DNA from: Dipteris shenzhenensis
Taxonomy: Eukaryota > Polypodiophyta > Polypodiopsida > Gleicheniales
Assembly (NCBI GenBank): GCA_047967505.1
Contig: CM106541.1
Reading direction: 5' to 3' (one strand)
DNA: 64,000 bases
Part shown: piece after piece, positions 1 to 11,841 of the stretch
How positions within the stretch are numbered: position 1 is the first letter of the stretch
Layout of the letters: the number at the start of each line of letters is the position of its first letter
Notes under the pieces: generated by a model
What the model was told of the DNA's origin: nothing
Seen by the model: only the letters and a program-made list of their open reading frames with translations
Database searches by the model: none
Translations under genes and position numbers: made by a program

Positions 1-1570
1 AGTTTCAGGAGCACGCTTTGTAGGATTCCTCCTTCCTCTCGGTGAAGAGATTGATAGGCAACCGATCATGTGGAATGACTGTATATTGGATGATCATGGC
101 AGACCACTTGGTGCCTCACTCTACATGCAGTGGTTCAGGTGGGAGAGGGGACCCGCCTCATCATTGGGGTCATGGAAAGCTTTCCGCAGGCTTCCAGAGG
201 AGACCAAATCTCAGTTGACAGGACATCTCAGAGGGAGTGCAGGGAGGATCTTGCAGATTGAGGCAACCCTTCCAGCGGATTGGGTAGACACAGATTATAT
301 GCCACTCACTTGCTCCACTTGGGCAGGTACTTTTACAAAAGGCGGTGTTCCTCTTCAGGTTTTGGCCTTTCGAGATGCACATGAGGATGCTTTGGTTTTT
401 AGTGTGCATGATGGTGACAGATTGCTCAGGTCCACAGAGGACATCTTGCTTGAGTCTGCTTTTCAGCCTATCAGGGTTGTAGGTCTTTTGGTGCAGGGAT
501 CAGATTCAGAGTGGTTCCTCGACCCAGACCCCCAACTTCTCTCCACCGGATCTTGGAGGCTTTGGCTCTTCCCATTAGGTGTTTGCAGTGGGACCCTGGA
601 GAGTAGGAGTGGATTGACGTAGGGCATCGAGAGAAGATCATCCTCTTCTTTCATTACATGGTCAGTAATGCCAGGAGATTCGAGCTCAGTAGTAGAGGTT
701 GGAGACCTTCCAGAGTTCCTTATTGGGAGTCATTTGATATCACTGCGGATTTGCAGAGGTGCTTCTAGAAGAGACTCTGGAAATCCCATAGGAATAGAAA
801 GATCACTCTTTTCTTTTGGCTTTCTATCCATGGTGGGATTGCAGTGAACCTTTGGAAATCCAGGTTCGGAGCCGACCCTACTTGCCCTTGTTGCCTCTCT
901 GCTTCGGAGACTATTTAGCATTGCTTATGGGATTGCAGACAGGCGAGGATGATTTGGATGGGGTAAGTAGCCAGGATTATCAGTCACTTTGCCCACTCCC
1001 CATTCTTTATGAGATGGGGCTCAGTGGCTTTCTCTTACAGGGCCTCAGGTATTCTATGAGAGACTTGAATCCTCTCGGGCCATTTCGATTCGACGTCATC
1101 CGGTTGAGTCCTGTTCTTTGGATGTAATACCACACCTTCCTTTTGCAGCTGTACATGCCTCTGTGGATACCTCTTTGAAGATTCTAGCGAGCATAGCAGC
1201 CTGGCATATCTAGAGAGCCAGATGCACAGAGGCATTGGAGGGAACTCAGGTTCATCCCGTGCACACATTGGCTAGTATCTGGACAGACACCATACATACC
1301 TTGATGGCTGTATGGACGAGTATGCAGGGAGACTCCCGTGCAGCCTTAGCTAGGAGGGCTTCTTTCTTCAAGCAATGGAAGGATTCTCCTTTCTTCTCTG
1401 ATACTCCTACAGATTTGAGGTGGCACTTTTAGCCTCAGCCTTGGTTGTTTTCCACCTCACTTTGAGGGGGTTTATTTAACCTCAAGATTTTATGATGCAT
1501 TTCGCTTTGAGCTTGCTCTCGCGGGTTTTTTCTCTTACTTAATAGAAGTCTCTTTCTTGAAAAAAAAAAA
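1..1570 (+). pseudogene. LINE (L1-type) 3' part, decayed ORF2 C-terminus
   Basis: This stretch aligns by eye with bases about 7690-9266 of the near full-length LINE at 2546-9268. It encodes the region after the reverse transcriptase, the zf-RVT zinc-binding region (pattern CPCCLSASET...HCLWDC) and the conserved LINE tail, then a 3'UTR ending in an A-run at about 1560-1570. It cannot be functional. About 10 bp is missing near 569, which shifts the frame, and TAG stops lie at 766-768, 916-918, 1211-1213 and 1430-1432 where the sister copy has TGG or CAG. The 5' part lies beyond the window edge, so the real truncation point is unknown. Confidence 0.9.
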
Positions 1571-2545
1571 CTGAAAGGAGGAAAAGTTTTTCGTGGAGAA
1601 CTCTATTTCCAAAACTTTTTGGATTTAAAGTTACATTTTTCCAAGATCTACAAGGAGTCCAGCCATCCTGAACACTTTAGGCCCACAAGAAGCTTTCTAA
1701 ATATCAAAAGGTTTACAATTTTGTATCTGTCCTTCAACAGCTCACATAAAGAATCTTGAGCAACAGCCACAACTCTCTAATGAGCAATGAGTTTGAGCTA
1801 GAGTCTCCAAAACTCTGATACCATATCAAAAGGAATCTCTTAGCGAAATTGACAAGGAATACATAAGAAGCCAAATGTACAGAGGAGCAATATTTAAAGA
1901 TAATAAGGATGAGTCATAGTCGAGAAAATCCAAAGGAGATACTAGAGAATGAAGCACATACAAATTTATGGCCAAATGAGCAATTTAGTGAGGAGAGGAA
2001 TAGTTCAAATGAGCAATTTAGTGAGAACATGAACATTTCAATTCTGCAATATGAGGGATATCATGTGGAAGTTAATATGTTTTATGAGTGAAGAAAATGC
2101 TATGAAGTATTGGAACATAGTAGGGCTGGTAAAAAGTTCTGGCTCAGTGATTGTAGGATGGAAGGAGAGGTTAGTTGATGTCTAAAGCATTGGTTTTTGT
2201 GATCAGACGCTGAGAGTAGTAGTAATAGTGGTGAGGGAATGTGCCCTCTGCAATCTAATGTATGCAAGAATTGTGTGCCTTCTATGCATGGCGTCTAAAA
2301 TCTAGCTCCTCTGATTCTGGTTTGGTTGATTGCAGTGCATGTTGTAGGTTTGAGTACAGCTGATTCATTGTTCTGCTGTCATTACACGTTTTCCCCAATG
2401 TCTTAGGCAGCATGCACACACCATGCCTGTCAAAAGTGTTTGCAGCAAGCACATTGCTTTGAAGCAGATTCTGTGAGAACCATTGTCCTCAACCAGATTA
2501 CAAAGATAAATCTTCCTGGGTTAAATTATCAAAAAGGAGAAAAAT
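1571..2545. other. Intergenic or intronic stretch, no gene recognised
   Basis: No coding region is convincing here. A 60-codon open frame at 1909-2091 contains a direct repeat (AAATGAGCAATTTAGTGAG at about 1974 and 2011) and looks accidental. At 1812-1823 the minus strand reads TGGTATCAGAGT, close to the initiator-Met primer binding site used by the Copia elements nearby, so a decayed minus-strand LTR may border it, but no LTR edge could be defined. The stretch lies upstream of the first visible DUF639 exon and is probably intron of that gene. Confidence 0.5.
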
Positions 2546-2597
2546 CCCTTGGATTTGCCAAAATTCAATGCCTGAAAACTGACAACCAGCAGTGTTG

Positions 2598-3280
2598 AGA
2601 GAGCTGCTGCTCCTCCCCGTTCCCCTGCTGCTCCCCCTCCCTCAGCCCGTCTCTCTCTCCCCTCAGCCTGTCCCTCGCCCCCTCCCTGCTGCTCCCCCCC
2701 CTCCCCCCCTGCTGCTCCGCCCCTCCCCCTGCCTGTCCCTCGTTCCCTCCCCCTGCCCTTCCGCCCCCTCTCCCTGCTTCCGCCCCCCCCCCCTGCTGTT
2801 CCGCCCCCTCTCCCTGCCTCCGCCCCCTCCCCCCTGCTGCTCCGCCCCCTCTCCCTGCCTCCGCCCCCTCCCCCCTGCTGCTCCGCCCCCTCTCCCTGCC
2901 TCCGCCCCCTCCCCCCTGCTGTTCCGCCCCTTCCCCCTGTCCCGCCCCCTCCCTTGCTTGCCCCTCGCCTCCCCCTTGCTGTCCCGCCCCCTCCCTGCCT
3001 GCTCTCCCGCCCCCTCTCTTCCTCTCACTCCTGCCCTTCCCTTCTCTCCTTCCCCTCTCCTTCTTCTCCTCTCCTTTCCCTCTTAGCCCTCCCCTCCAAC
3101 GCCCCCTCCCTCCCTCTCAGCTTGCCCCTCTCCCCTCTCAGCCCCAGCCCCTCTCCTCCTTCCCTCCCCTTCCCCCCTGCTTCCTCCTTGCCTCCTTTCC
3201 CCTCCCTTGCCCCCCGCAGCTTTTTTGGAACGGAAGGAGCCTTTATTCTGTTCGAGTCGGCCTCCTCACCTTGATTGGCG
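2598..3280 (+). promoter_or_regulatory. LINE 5'UTR, cytosine-rich tandem repeats
   Basis: About 680 bases of almost pure pyrimidine lead into ORF1. Between about 2790 and 2930 a unit of roughly 41 bp (CTGCTGCTCCGCCCCCTCTC...) repeats three times. The minus-strand LINE at 57512-56716 has the same kind of leader and a scrap lies at 23263-23490, so it belongs to the element. In L1 elements the 5'UTR holds the internal promoter; that role here is inference. The complementary strand is G-rich with many runs of three or more G. Confidence 0.7.
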
Positions 3281-4828
3281 ATGGATACCCCGTCAGCCAA
3301 TCCTACTCCATCTCCACCGGCCGCGAAAACTATCACTTTCTCTAAAGACGAGTTGCAGCAGCTCAAGAAGGATGTAGAGATTGAATGCTCTACCACATTG
3401 CTAGCACGCATCTTCGGGTCTCACCCTTCCAGATCCCAAGCCAGAGACTGGATGCTTGCGGCTCTCCCCCCAGACCTCACTCCTCGATTGTTAGATGTGC
3501 GTCTTCTGGGACGAGGTTTTTTCCAGGTTGTTTTTGACACTCCAGAGGCTGCGAGCACTGTGCTCAAGGCCGAGTTTTTACACCTGGGACACAGGAAGAT
3601 CTTCTTTGAAGCCTTTCACCTTGGTTTCGACCCAGTAGAGGCAGATAAGAAAATCTTCTCGCTCTTCATCAGGTTCCCCGGGCTTCCCCAGGTTTACCAT
3701 CCACTTCATCCTGTTATTGGGGAGCATTTTGGCGCAGTTGCTGAGATCCCACCCCTCCCTGGGTTGCCATTGACTGCAGCAGAGGCAACCAAGGCTGATG
3801 GGGTTCCTAGAGTTAGCCTTTGCAAGGATCCTAACCTCAAGATTGACCACGTCATGATCCAGCGCCCGGATGGTTCCTTTTTTCGCCAGAGAGTGGAGAT
3901 TTCAGGCAGGCAGGACCAGTGCAGGATTTGCAGGACCTCGGGACACTTTGCCAGGGATTGCCCCAGGAAGAAGAAAAGGCCTAAGAAGCCCTCTGGTACA
4001 GCTACCGCCTCAGGGCATCGACAGGGGGGACAGGGGGGGGGATTAGACCCGGCACTTGCCCCTCGATCTCGACAGAGGGGTGGTACAGGTCCAGCTCCTG
4101 CTCCTCGTTCTTCACGTGGCGGTCCTGCTCAGTCAGGTGGTGGTACAGGTGCAGTACCTATTCCTTGGCCTCGACAGGGGGGTGGTACAGGTCCTTCACC
4201 TGCTCCTCGACCCCCACCTCCCTCAGGCACACGCGACGCTTTACAGTGGGTTCCAGTACGTGTGCAGGTCCCTCCTTCAGTTCACGAGGGTACCTTAGTA
4301 GACTCTGCTTCACCTCGAGCTGTACCTGTCTCACCTTGCACAGTTCGAGACGCTGAAGCTTTGACCTCCTCCCCAGTTGCAGCTTCTTCCTTAGATCCAG
4401 CAGTGCCAGATGTTCCTCTTGAGGACGGAGAGATCTCCGCGGCTGGGCAGACACAGGGTAGAGAGCATTCCTCACTCCCTCCCTTGGATAGGGGGAAGGG
4501 GATAGCTTACACTGTTGATCCTCTTCCCTCACAAGGGATCCTTCGTACTCCGGTGTCTGGATTGCTCCACAGGAACTCGTTTTCAGCCTTGGCAGAGAGT
4601 TCAGATTTCCCAGAGGAGGAGTTTGTGCCCGCTACTTTTGGGGAGCCAGTGGTTGGGTTTCCTATTGACAGGGCTTCTTCTTCAGGTGCCAGGATTCTTT
4701 CCCCTATTGACTTTCCACCACTGGGTTCCTTCCCTCCCTCCTCGAGCAGGAGGTCTTCCCCTGTTGAGGGGTTTGTTTCCGCCACTAGGTCGGGTAAGGT
4801 GTTCCACTCTACATCCTCCCGTCGATGA
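3281..4828 (+). CDS. LINE ORF1 RNA-binding protein
   Basis: An intact frame of 515 residues. The ATG at 3281 is chosen because the minus-strand sister begins at the same residue (MDP/MDT...SAN) and the frame upstream has only a TTG. Residues about 25-190 resemble the DUF4283-type domain of plant L1 ORF1 proteins (motifs LLGRGFFQVVFD and IRFPGLPQVYH). A CCHC zinc knuckle follows (C214, C217, H222, C227; CRICRTSGHFARDC), then a basic stretch and a low-complexity region with repeated GGTGPAPAPR-like units at about 255-315, encoded by a short minisatellite. The family's ORF1 binds the element's RNA in a cytoplasmic particle. The stop codon overlaps the ORF2 start (ATGA at 4825-4828). Confidence 0.88.
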   Translation: MDTPSANPTPSPPAAKTITFSKDELQQLKKDVEIECSTTLLARIFGSHPSRSQARDWMLAALPPDLTPRLLDVRLLGRGFFQVVFDTPEAASTVLKAEFLHLGHRKIFFEAFHLGFDPVEADKKIFSLFIRFPGLPQVYHPLHPVIGEHFGAVAEIPPLPGLPLTAAEATKADGVPRVSLCKDPNLKIDHVMIQRPDGSFFRQRVEISGRQDQCRICRTSGHFARDCPRKKKRPKKPSGTATASGHRQGGQGGGLDPALAPRSRQRGGTGPAPAPRSSRGGPAQSGGGTGAVPIPWPRQGGGTGPSPAPRPPPPSGTRDALQWVPVRVQVPPSVHEGTLVDSASPRAVPVSPCTVRDAEALTSSPVAASSLDPAVPDVPLEDGEISAAGQTQGREHSSLPPLDRGKGIAYTVDPLPSQGILRTPVSGLLHRNSFSALAESSDFPEEEFVPATFGEPVVGFPIDRASSSGARILSPIDFPPLGSFPPSSSRRSSPVEGFVSATRSGKVFHSTSSRR

Positions 4829-7800
4829 GGATTATCAGTTGGAACATACAGGGCCTAGGTGGCGTCCCACATCGCCGCCATAGACAGCTGATCCGGGATC
4901 AGCTTCATCCAGGTGTTACTGGGGGTCCCATTGATATATTATTTATTCAAGAGCACAAGCTGGATTATAGAGATTGTGCCAAGTTAGGCAAGTTGCTTTC
5001 AGGCCATACTTTTTGGTCGCCTACATTGGGCACTAGGGGAGGCACTTCTATTTCAGTTTCGCAGTCGGTTCTCCCCTTAGTTGTTGGGCACGGAGTCATT
5101 ATCCCCTCTAGAGCTCAGTGGATTATTCTTTTGATTGGAGGGCGTAAGGTTGGCTTCCTCAACCTATATGCCTCCAACATTAGAGGGGAACGTGTCCTTA
5201 TGTGGAAGACTTTGCTCTCCTGGGCCCCCATTGTGGATTCTTGGGTGATTGGAGGTGACTTTAACATGGTCGAGTTACCTTCAGACAAAAAAGGGGGTAG
5301 AGAAGGCGGACTTCACTCTTTGGAGAGAGCAGCTTGGGATGCCTTCCTTTTCCATTTCTGTGGCAGAGATACTTGGTGTGATGATGCCTTTCTTATTCAG
5401 CCACAGTCCCTCCTGTTCTCTTGGTCGAACAGGAGGCAACAGATGCCTATTCATGCACGCATTGATAGATTTTATGTAGATGACTGGGCACTAGACAGAG
5501 GTGGATCGGTATGCATTGCTGCGGGGGTTTCCACTTCAGACCACTTCCCTGTTGTTCTGGCTATCTCAGAGCCTCACTTGAGAGGCCGATCTGCCAGCAT
5601 CAGGATTCCAGATGCCTTTTACACAGAGGAGGACCTTACGGAGGCAACCCTACGGATATGGTTTGCTCATGTCCAGGGTGGGCAGCCACATCCATCACAT
5701 TTAGCCGCTGCCCTCTCTGGTATTAGCGACTTTTACTGCTCAGTTGCTTCTACCAAGAGACGAGATATTCTCAGACGTGAGATTGGTGTTCGCCAGCAGT
5801 TAGCAGCTTTGCAGAGGGAAGAGCAGAAACGGCCTTCAGATGCTTGGATTCAGGAGCGCCTTGCTGCAGCGAGGGCTCATCTACAGTTATTGCTTGATCA
5901 GAGAGCAGAGTATGCCTTTCATGCACGGGAGTCCTTCTGGATTCAGATGGGTGGTAGAGTCAATAAACACTTTTTCTCTACTCTTGGCCCTAGACATAGT
6001 AGAGAGAGTGTATCTCAGCTTATTGACTCACATGGGGTTTTACAGACAGAGCCAGATGACGTCTTACGCATAGCTTCAGATTTCTATGCCACCCTCCTTA
6101 CTGCTGATCCTGAGACACACGATATAGAGGATGCTAGACAGGCTATTTGGCAGAGTATCCCAGTGTTGGTGAATCCGGATATGCATGTTCTACTTGACGC
6201 ACCTTTCACCAACACAGAGTTCAGGACTGCACTTTCAGCCCTTCACAAGGGCAAGTGCCTAGGTTCAGATGGCCTCACCCCGTCTTTTTTCATTGCATTT
6301 TGGGATATGATTGGAGACTATATTACTTCAGCCATGCAGGCCATTTGGGACTCTGGCGAGATGCCTGAGTCGCTTACAGAGGGCCTCATCCACCTTATCC
6401 CAAAAGGAGGTAGCAGAAATTTATTGTCCCAGTGGAGGCCTATCACACTTCTGGGGACTTGTTACAAGATTCTGGCCAAGGCTATCAACCTCCGATTGCA
6501 GCCACTTCTCCCTGATCTTATTCATGACACTCAGACGGGATTTGTGCATGGCAGAAGTATTTTTGATAACATTTTTTCTTTCTGGGAAGCTTCAGAGTGG
6601 GCCATGCAGAGTGGCCAGAATCTTGCCATTCTACTGTTGGATTTTGAAAAAGCTTATGACAGAGTAGATTGGAGTTTTTTGGAGGGCACCCTTCTACGCT
6701 TTGGATTCACTGCTGATGTTTGGATCAGAGGTGTTTCCTCTTTGTACAGATCAGCCCATAGCCAGGTACTTATTGGTGGGGTAAGGGGTGAGAGATTTCA
6801 GATTTCGAGATCAGTCCGTCAGGGATGCCCCCTTGCTCCTTTCCTTTTTTTATTCGTGGCCGAAGCTATGAGCATCTATGTTAGATCTCAAGCTGACATC
6901 TTTGGGCTGAGACTTTCCATCAGAAGAGAAGAGGAGCTGCTTGACAGTGAGTTGGCTGATGACACAGCGATTTATTTGGATGCCTCTCCACAGACACTGA
7001 CTTCTTTCAGGACAGCATTGGATTTATTTTGCTTGGCGGCAGGGGCGCAGATAAATTGGCATAAATCCAATGGCTTTTGGATCAGTGATGAGGACACTCC
7101 AGTTTGGGGGCTTGACATAGGGTTCACTTGGATTCAGAGGGGTGTGCCTATCAGGTATTTGGGCTGCCAGGTCGGCTTGGGTATTTCTACCACGCAGCAG
7201 TTTGCTCCCGTGTTGGAGAGCATCAGAAGGAAGCTTCTCTTTTGGAGCTCAGCCAAGCTGGATCTTGCCTCTAGAGTTGTGGTGGTCAACCAAGTCCTCC
7301 TGGCCACTGCCTGGTTTATTTGTTCATGTTGGTGCCGTTCTAGGGACTGCATCATTCAGAAGACCGATCAGGAACTTTCTCTGGAGTGGGCTTGATGGCA
7401 CAGCAGATGCCTTAGCCAGAGTGGCTTGGGAGACCCTCATCCTCCCTACACAGGATGGGGGTCTCAATATTATTGATCCAGATTTACAGTGCAGAGCTTT
7501 ACTTTGCAAGATAGTGGTGCGAGGACTCATGCCAGGACAGGAACCGTGGAAGGACTTTCTTATCAGCAGCATACAGAGGTGCACACCTTCCTCAGGAGGA
7601 GACTGGATGAGCAGTGTTAGATGGATCTTCACCACAGCACACCTCAGATCACCTTCATCCCCTCTCATGGTTGCCATTCTGAAAGCTTGGGCTAGTTTCA
7701 GAAGCTCTCTTCGGAGGATTCCTCCTTCCTCCCGGGAAGAGATTGATAGGCAGCCCATCATGTGGAACGACAGTATTTTAGATGATCGTGGCAGACCACT

Positions 7801-9169
7801 GGGTGCCTCACTCTACATGCAGTGGGCCAGGTGGGAGAGGGGACCTGCTTCTTCTTTGGGATCTTGGAAAGCTTTCCGTAGGCTTCCAGAGGAAACCAAG
7901 TCAAGGTTGACAGGACATCTCAGAGGGAGTGCAGGGAGGATCTTGCAGATTGAGACAGCCCTTCCAGAGGCTTGGATAGACACAGATGATATGCCACTCA
8001 CTTCCTCCACTTCGACAGGTACTTTCTCGAGAGGCGGGGTTCCACTTCAGGTCTTAGCCTTCCGAGATGCACAGAAGGATGCTTTGGTTTTCAGTGTCCA
8101 GGATGGTGGCAGATTGCTCAGATCTACAGATGATATCTTGCTTGAGTCTGCTTTTCAGCCTATCAGGGTCGTAGGCCTTTTGATGCAGGGATCAAATTCA
8201 GAGTGGTTCTTAGACCCTGACCCCCAGTTACTCTCCACCGGGTCTTGGAGACTCTGGCTCTATGGAGGAGTTCCCATCAGGTATTTACAGTGGGACCCCG
8301 GAGAGTGGGAGTGGATTGACGCGGGGCATCGAGAGAAGACCATCCCCTTCTTTCGTTACACGGTCAGTAATGCCAGGAGATTTCAGCTCAGTAGTAGAGG
8401 CTGGAGACCCTCCAGAGTTCCTCATTGGGAGACTTTTGGTATTACTGCGGATCAGCAGAGGTACTTCTGGAGGAGGCTCTGGAAATCCCACAGGAATAGA
8501 AAGATCACTATCTTCTTTTGGCTTTCTATTCATGGAGGGATTGCAGTGAACCTTTGGAGGTCCAGATTCGGAGCCGACCCTACTTGCCCTCGTTGCCTTT
8601 CTGCTTCGGAGTCTATTCAGCATTGCTTATGGGATTGCAGACAGGCGAGATTGATTTGGATGGGGATAGCCAGGATCTTCAGTCACTTTGCCCATTCCCC
8701 ACTTTTTATGACTTGGGGCTCGGTGGCTTGGCTTTCTCTTACAGGACCTCAGGTTTTCTATGAGGGACTTGACTCCTCTCGGGCCATTTCGGTTCGACGT
8801 CATCGGGTTGAGTTCTGCTCGTTGGATGTGGTTCCACACCGTCCTTTTACAGCTGTACATGCCTCTGTGGATACTTCTTGGGAGATTATAGCGAGCATAG
8901 CAGCCTGGCATATCTGGAGAGCCAGATGCACAGAGGCTATGGAGGGTACTCAGGTTCATCCCTCGCACACATTGGCTAGTATCTGGACAGACATCGTACA
9001 CACTCTGATGGCCGTATGGACGGGTATGCAGGGGGACTCCCGTGTAGCCTCAGCTAGGAGGGCTTCTTTCTTCAGGGAATGGAAGGATTCTCCTTTCTTC
9101 TCTGAATCTACTACAGGGTTGAGATGGCACTTTCAGCCTCAGCCTTGGTTTCTTTCCACCTCACTCTGA
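4825..9169 (+). pseudogene. LINE ORF2: endonuclease and reverse transcriptase, one frameshift
   Basis: ORF2 nicks target DNA and copies the LINE RNA onto it. Residues 1-245 form an APE-type endonuclease (N7, E43, GGDFN at 143-147, SDH at 238-240). The reverse transcriptase follows with KGKCLGSDGLTPSFF, FEKAYDRVDW, RQGCPLAPFLF and LADD (aspartates 712-713). After it comes a zf-RVT region (CPRCLSASES...HCLWDC, around 8590-8640) and an LRWHFQPQPW tail. Near 7359 the copy lacks five bases (CTCAA) that the LINE at 18798-21515 retains. The first frame therefore ends at 7395 and the rest continues in another frame to 9169. No RNase H was seen. Apart from this break the gene looks whole; the joined product would be about 1,447 residues. 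Confidence 0.88.
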
Positions 9170-9268
9170 GGGGTTTTTTATTATCCTCACGATTTCATGA
9201 TGTATTCCGCTTTGAGCTTGCTCTCGCGGTTTTTTGTTCTTACTTAATAGAAGTCTTTTTCATGAAAA
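9170..9268 (+). other. LINE 3'UTR and A-tail
   Basis: The short tail GAGCTTGCTCTCGC...CTTAATAGAAGTC...A(n) recurs at the 3' end of most LINE fragments here (about 1570, 16632, 18798, 41790, 46785, 47856, 50866) and serves as a marker for true 3' ends made by target-primed reverse transcription. Confidence 0.8.
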
Positions 9269-9490
9269 AAGGAGAAAATCAGCCATATAAGTTGCATATT
9301 TCCATCTACAAAGGTTTTTAGATGTTTCATGTATCAAACCCAGTAATTTAGCCTTGCATGGTTGAATGCTGTAAAAGAGGTTAAATTGGGCTATGTTGCA
9401 ATGTAAATATGCTTGTAAAATTTCTATTTTTGGGGGGAATAAAAGGGGTGAGGATCATCAGACTTCTGACAGTGCTTTTGTCTCTGGCAG

Positions 9491-9722
9491 GATTCTTGAT
9501 AACTCTGTTGAGGAACTGCAAAAACAGTTTGAAAAGGAAGTTTCAGATTCTGCCAAAGATCCAAATATTTATGCACGGAATTTATTGCAGTATTGCTGCT
9601 TCAAAGCTCTGGAAGTGGTAACCCGAAATAGAGGCTATTTGAGTGATAAGCATTTCAGACGCCTGAGTTTTGACATGATGCTTGCTTGGCAGGCTCCTGA
9701 TGCAGCAGAAAAGCATTGTAAG
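9491..9722 (+). CDS. DUF639 family protein, exon (first in window)
   Basis: The exon reads NSVEELQKQFEKEVSD, YARNLLQYCCFKAL and FRRLSFDMMLAWQ, which I recognise as the N-terminal half of plant DUF639 proteins, a plant-specific membrane family of unknown function. The acceptor is CTCTGGCAG at 9482-9490 after a fairly pyrimidine-rich tract; the donor is AAG|GTAATT at 9722/9723. Its one leading base completes a codon from an upstream exon and it ends in phase 0, matching the next exon at 44185. There are no stops, unlike the surrounding elements. The start codon and earlier residues must lie upstream, probably before the window or hidden in 1-9490. Confidence 0.8.
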
Positions 9723-11594
9723 GTAATTTTATGGAAAGTTTTGTAAATTTTTTGATGAATTTATTTGAATTATAGGATTCTCCTTTCCTGCAGCCCTTGT
9801 GGTTTTTCCTTTTTGGTGGGGATCCTTCTTATTAAAAGGCACCAAGAAGTGTTTTTCTTATTAAGTAAGAAAAGTATCAAAAGACACCAAGAAGTGTTTG
9901 CACATCTCTTGGCCAGCAGGCCCATAGCAACCTAAGGATAACAAGTGAATGTTTGCATAGGGGACACCTAGAGAGGGCATAAAGGTGATAGAGTCCAATG
10001 AAGGACATTTGTCTTTTCAAGGACAGCCCACATGGTAGGAACAGAGCAAGGTGGGAGGATTCCAGAGAAAGCCCCAAAGGGAAAGGGGTATGAGGAAGGA
10101 CATATATGCGGAGATAGGAAGTGAAGGTACATCTCCATGGGAGGAACTATAGGTGTCTACCACACCCCAAAAACAAAAGATAAAATAAGTATTGGTGAAC
10201 ATAGGAAAGACTCCATGCGACGAGAGCAGTCCCTATGATGTCCTAACATGTATCATGAATTAAGTGTCTGTCATGAGTAGTCTGAGCCCATGTGGGCCCG
10301 CGACTAGGGTGCCATCGGGAGTTTTTGTGTCTCTAGAGCATGTTTGAGATTAGTTTTTTCCATCCTCAACTCCTCTCTGTAGGGAAATACTCGGGGACAA
10401 TGTAAGGCTGCCTATCTCATAGATGTTGCAATGACTGTCCCCATAATGGAACGGTTCTCATAGGGCCTATGTCCAGTCTCCTATTGACCAGGCATGCTTG
10501 AAATTCAAGGTCTTTGTCTCGGTGTCTCCCAACGATATCCTCACCTGCAAAGAAGTATGTGATCACATGCTGTCTATAGCGTGTCCCATGGTGGTGGACC
10601 TCACAAATCTAGACCTGAGTTGGGTGACCTCATATACAAAGAGTGCAGCACATCTATAGTTAGGGTAGTCATCATAGCTGTGTATCCATGGAAACATAGG
10701 CAATGACACCTCCCCTAAATCTCATGTTATTGGGGCATCGCTTCAAGACATTCTCCTCTATCTTTACCTCCTGTGTATCAGACGATATCTAAAGCCTTAA
10801 GACTCTATCTAAAACCTTTGATGACCTGGACCTTGGTGATCCATACTACATGAGAGACGTGAGTCTAGATGTACCCGGGTGTCTATTGAATGAAGCCATC
10901 CTTGCTCAAAGAGAGGAGGAGCATCCAAGTGTAGAGTCATCCATGGCTGGAAGGAAAAACCAAGCAAAACCTCACTTGTTGTTAATTCTACCTTGTTACA
11001 TGAGCAAGTTAATAGAATAGGTTTGTTAGAAGGTTTGCCAATTTGTGAAGAGAAAGAAGTGGAGTCACCAATCTGTGCAACAATTCGCATAGATAATTGG
11101 GGTAGAGTTAGCTTCTATGCATGACAGGCTGGCCAAACCATCAAGGGGGGCTACGTTGGACTCGAGGCTGCCCTAAGTCCCTCACACGATGTCATGAGCA
11201 CAATTGCATCAATCTCCTCAAGCACTCCTCACATGTGCCACCGCCTGAACCCCCTTCTACATTTGTAGAAGGAGGCATACAGCAGGTGGGTCTCCTACTG
11301 CACTGTGTCCAACTAATGTGAGTGTGATGGCCCCAACATGTGCCCCTCCTAATCACAAACCTCTAGATGCTAAATCAAGGGTTGGCACTTGAACTCTTCC
11401 CTCCACTATGGACTGGAGGTGTTGCCACACCTCATCAAGCTCCGCATCAGAGGCGAGAACCCCTTCCCCTTAGGGGGCCTCTATGAAATTCCATCTGTGA
11501 GCATGTTGCCATTGATCCCAGCTATGAGGACCGTTTCCTAGAAGTACCTACTAAAGAAAGAGCTTCCAAGGCTTTGGACCTAGACTGAGTACCC
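9723..11594. other. Intron sequence without recognised gene or element
   Basis: No convincing coding region or known element was found. A short direct repeat (CACCAAGAAGTGTTT) occurs at about 9840 and 9883, and a near-perfect 20-base hairpin (CCTTCTACA, TT, TGTAGAAGG) lies at about 11249-11268. The text may be old unrecognised repeat. Confidence 0.5.
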
Positions 11595-11643
11595 TGTAGG
11601 AACAAGAATGGAGAAGAGTTATGAACACAAGAGAAGAAGAAGT
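11595..11643 (-). repeat. Terminal scrap of Copia LTR, subfamily 2
   Basis: TGTAGGAACAAGAATGGAGA and the following bases match the end of the 183-bp LTR at 42842-43024 and 30509-30691, not the 184-bp LTR that begins next to it at 11644. Two different Copia LTR ends are therefore abutted here. Confidence 0.65.
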
Positions 11644-11827
11644 TGTAGGAACAAAGTGGAGACAAGTTGTGAACACAAGTGAGCAAGAGTGCACACACAA
11701 GAAAGCTCCAATAGAAATGTTCAAATGAAACAATACAAGTACTTGGTATATGTAGTACCCAAGTACTATTGGTCAACCATAGGGTTGACTTTATGCCTAC
11801 AACACCATATCTTTGTAAACTCTTACA
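11644..11827 (-). repeat. Copia 3' LTR, subfamily 1 (184 bp)
   Basis: On the element strand it runs TGTAAGAG...GTTCCTACA, with TG/CA ends. The same 184-bp length recurs at 21737-21920, 26852-27035 and 31971-32154. A TATA-like stretch (ACTACATATACC on the element strand) lies mid-LTR. Confidence 0.85.
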
Positions 11828-11828
11828 A

Positions 11829-11841
11829 ATCCCCCCTCAAA
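11829..11841 (-). other. Copia polypurine tract
   Basis: The minus strand reads TTGAGGGGGGATT immediately before the 3' LTR. This is the usual plus-strand primer of an LTR retrotransposon, and the same tract lies beside the LTR at 31971-32154. Confidence 0.75.

Larger units (their letters stand above)
2546..9268 (+). mobile_element. Near full-length L1-type LINE retrotransposon
   Basis: A complete-looking plant L1 element: pyrimidine-rich 5'UTR, ORF1 (RNA-binding), ORF2 (endonuclease plus reverse transcriptase), a 3'UTR of about 95 bp and a short A-tail. A candidate target-site duplication is AAAAAGGAGAAAAATC at 2531-2546 against AAAAAAGGAGAAAATC at 9265-9280; the match is imperfect and partly overlaps the A-tail. 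If it is real, about 50 bases lie between it and the motif GAGCTGCTGCTCC at about 2598 that begins the 5'UTR in another copy (57512, minus). ORF1 is open and ORF2 has only one visible break, so this is the youngest-looking LINE in the window. It lies just upstream of the DUF639 exon at 9491. Confidence 0.9.

Noticed and set aside
1909-2091. 60-codon frame with repeated NEQFSE
   Set aside because: Short direct repeat without homology or splice context; treated as chance.
2592-3411. Pro/Leu-rich and Arg/Gly-rich open frames over the C-rich leader
   Set aside because: Pure composition effect of the LINE 5'UTR repeats; no conserved motifs, and frames differ between copies.
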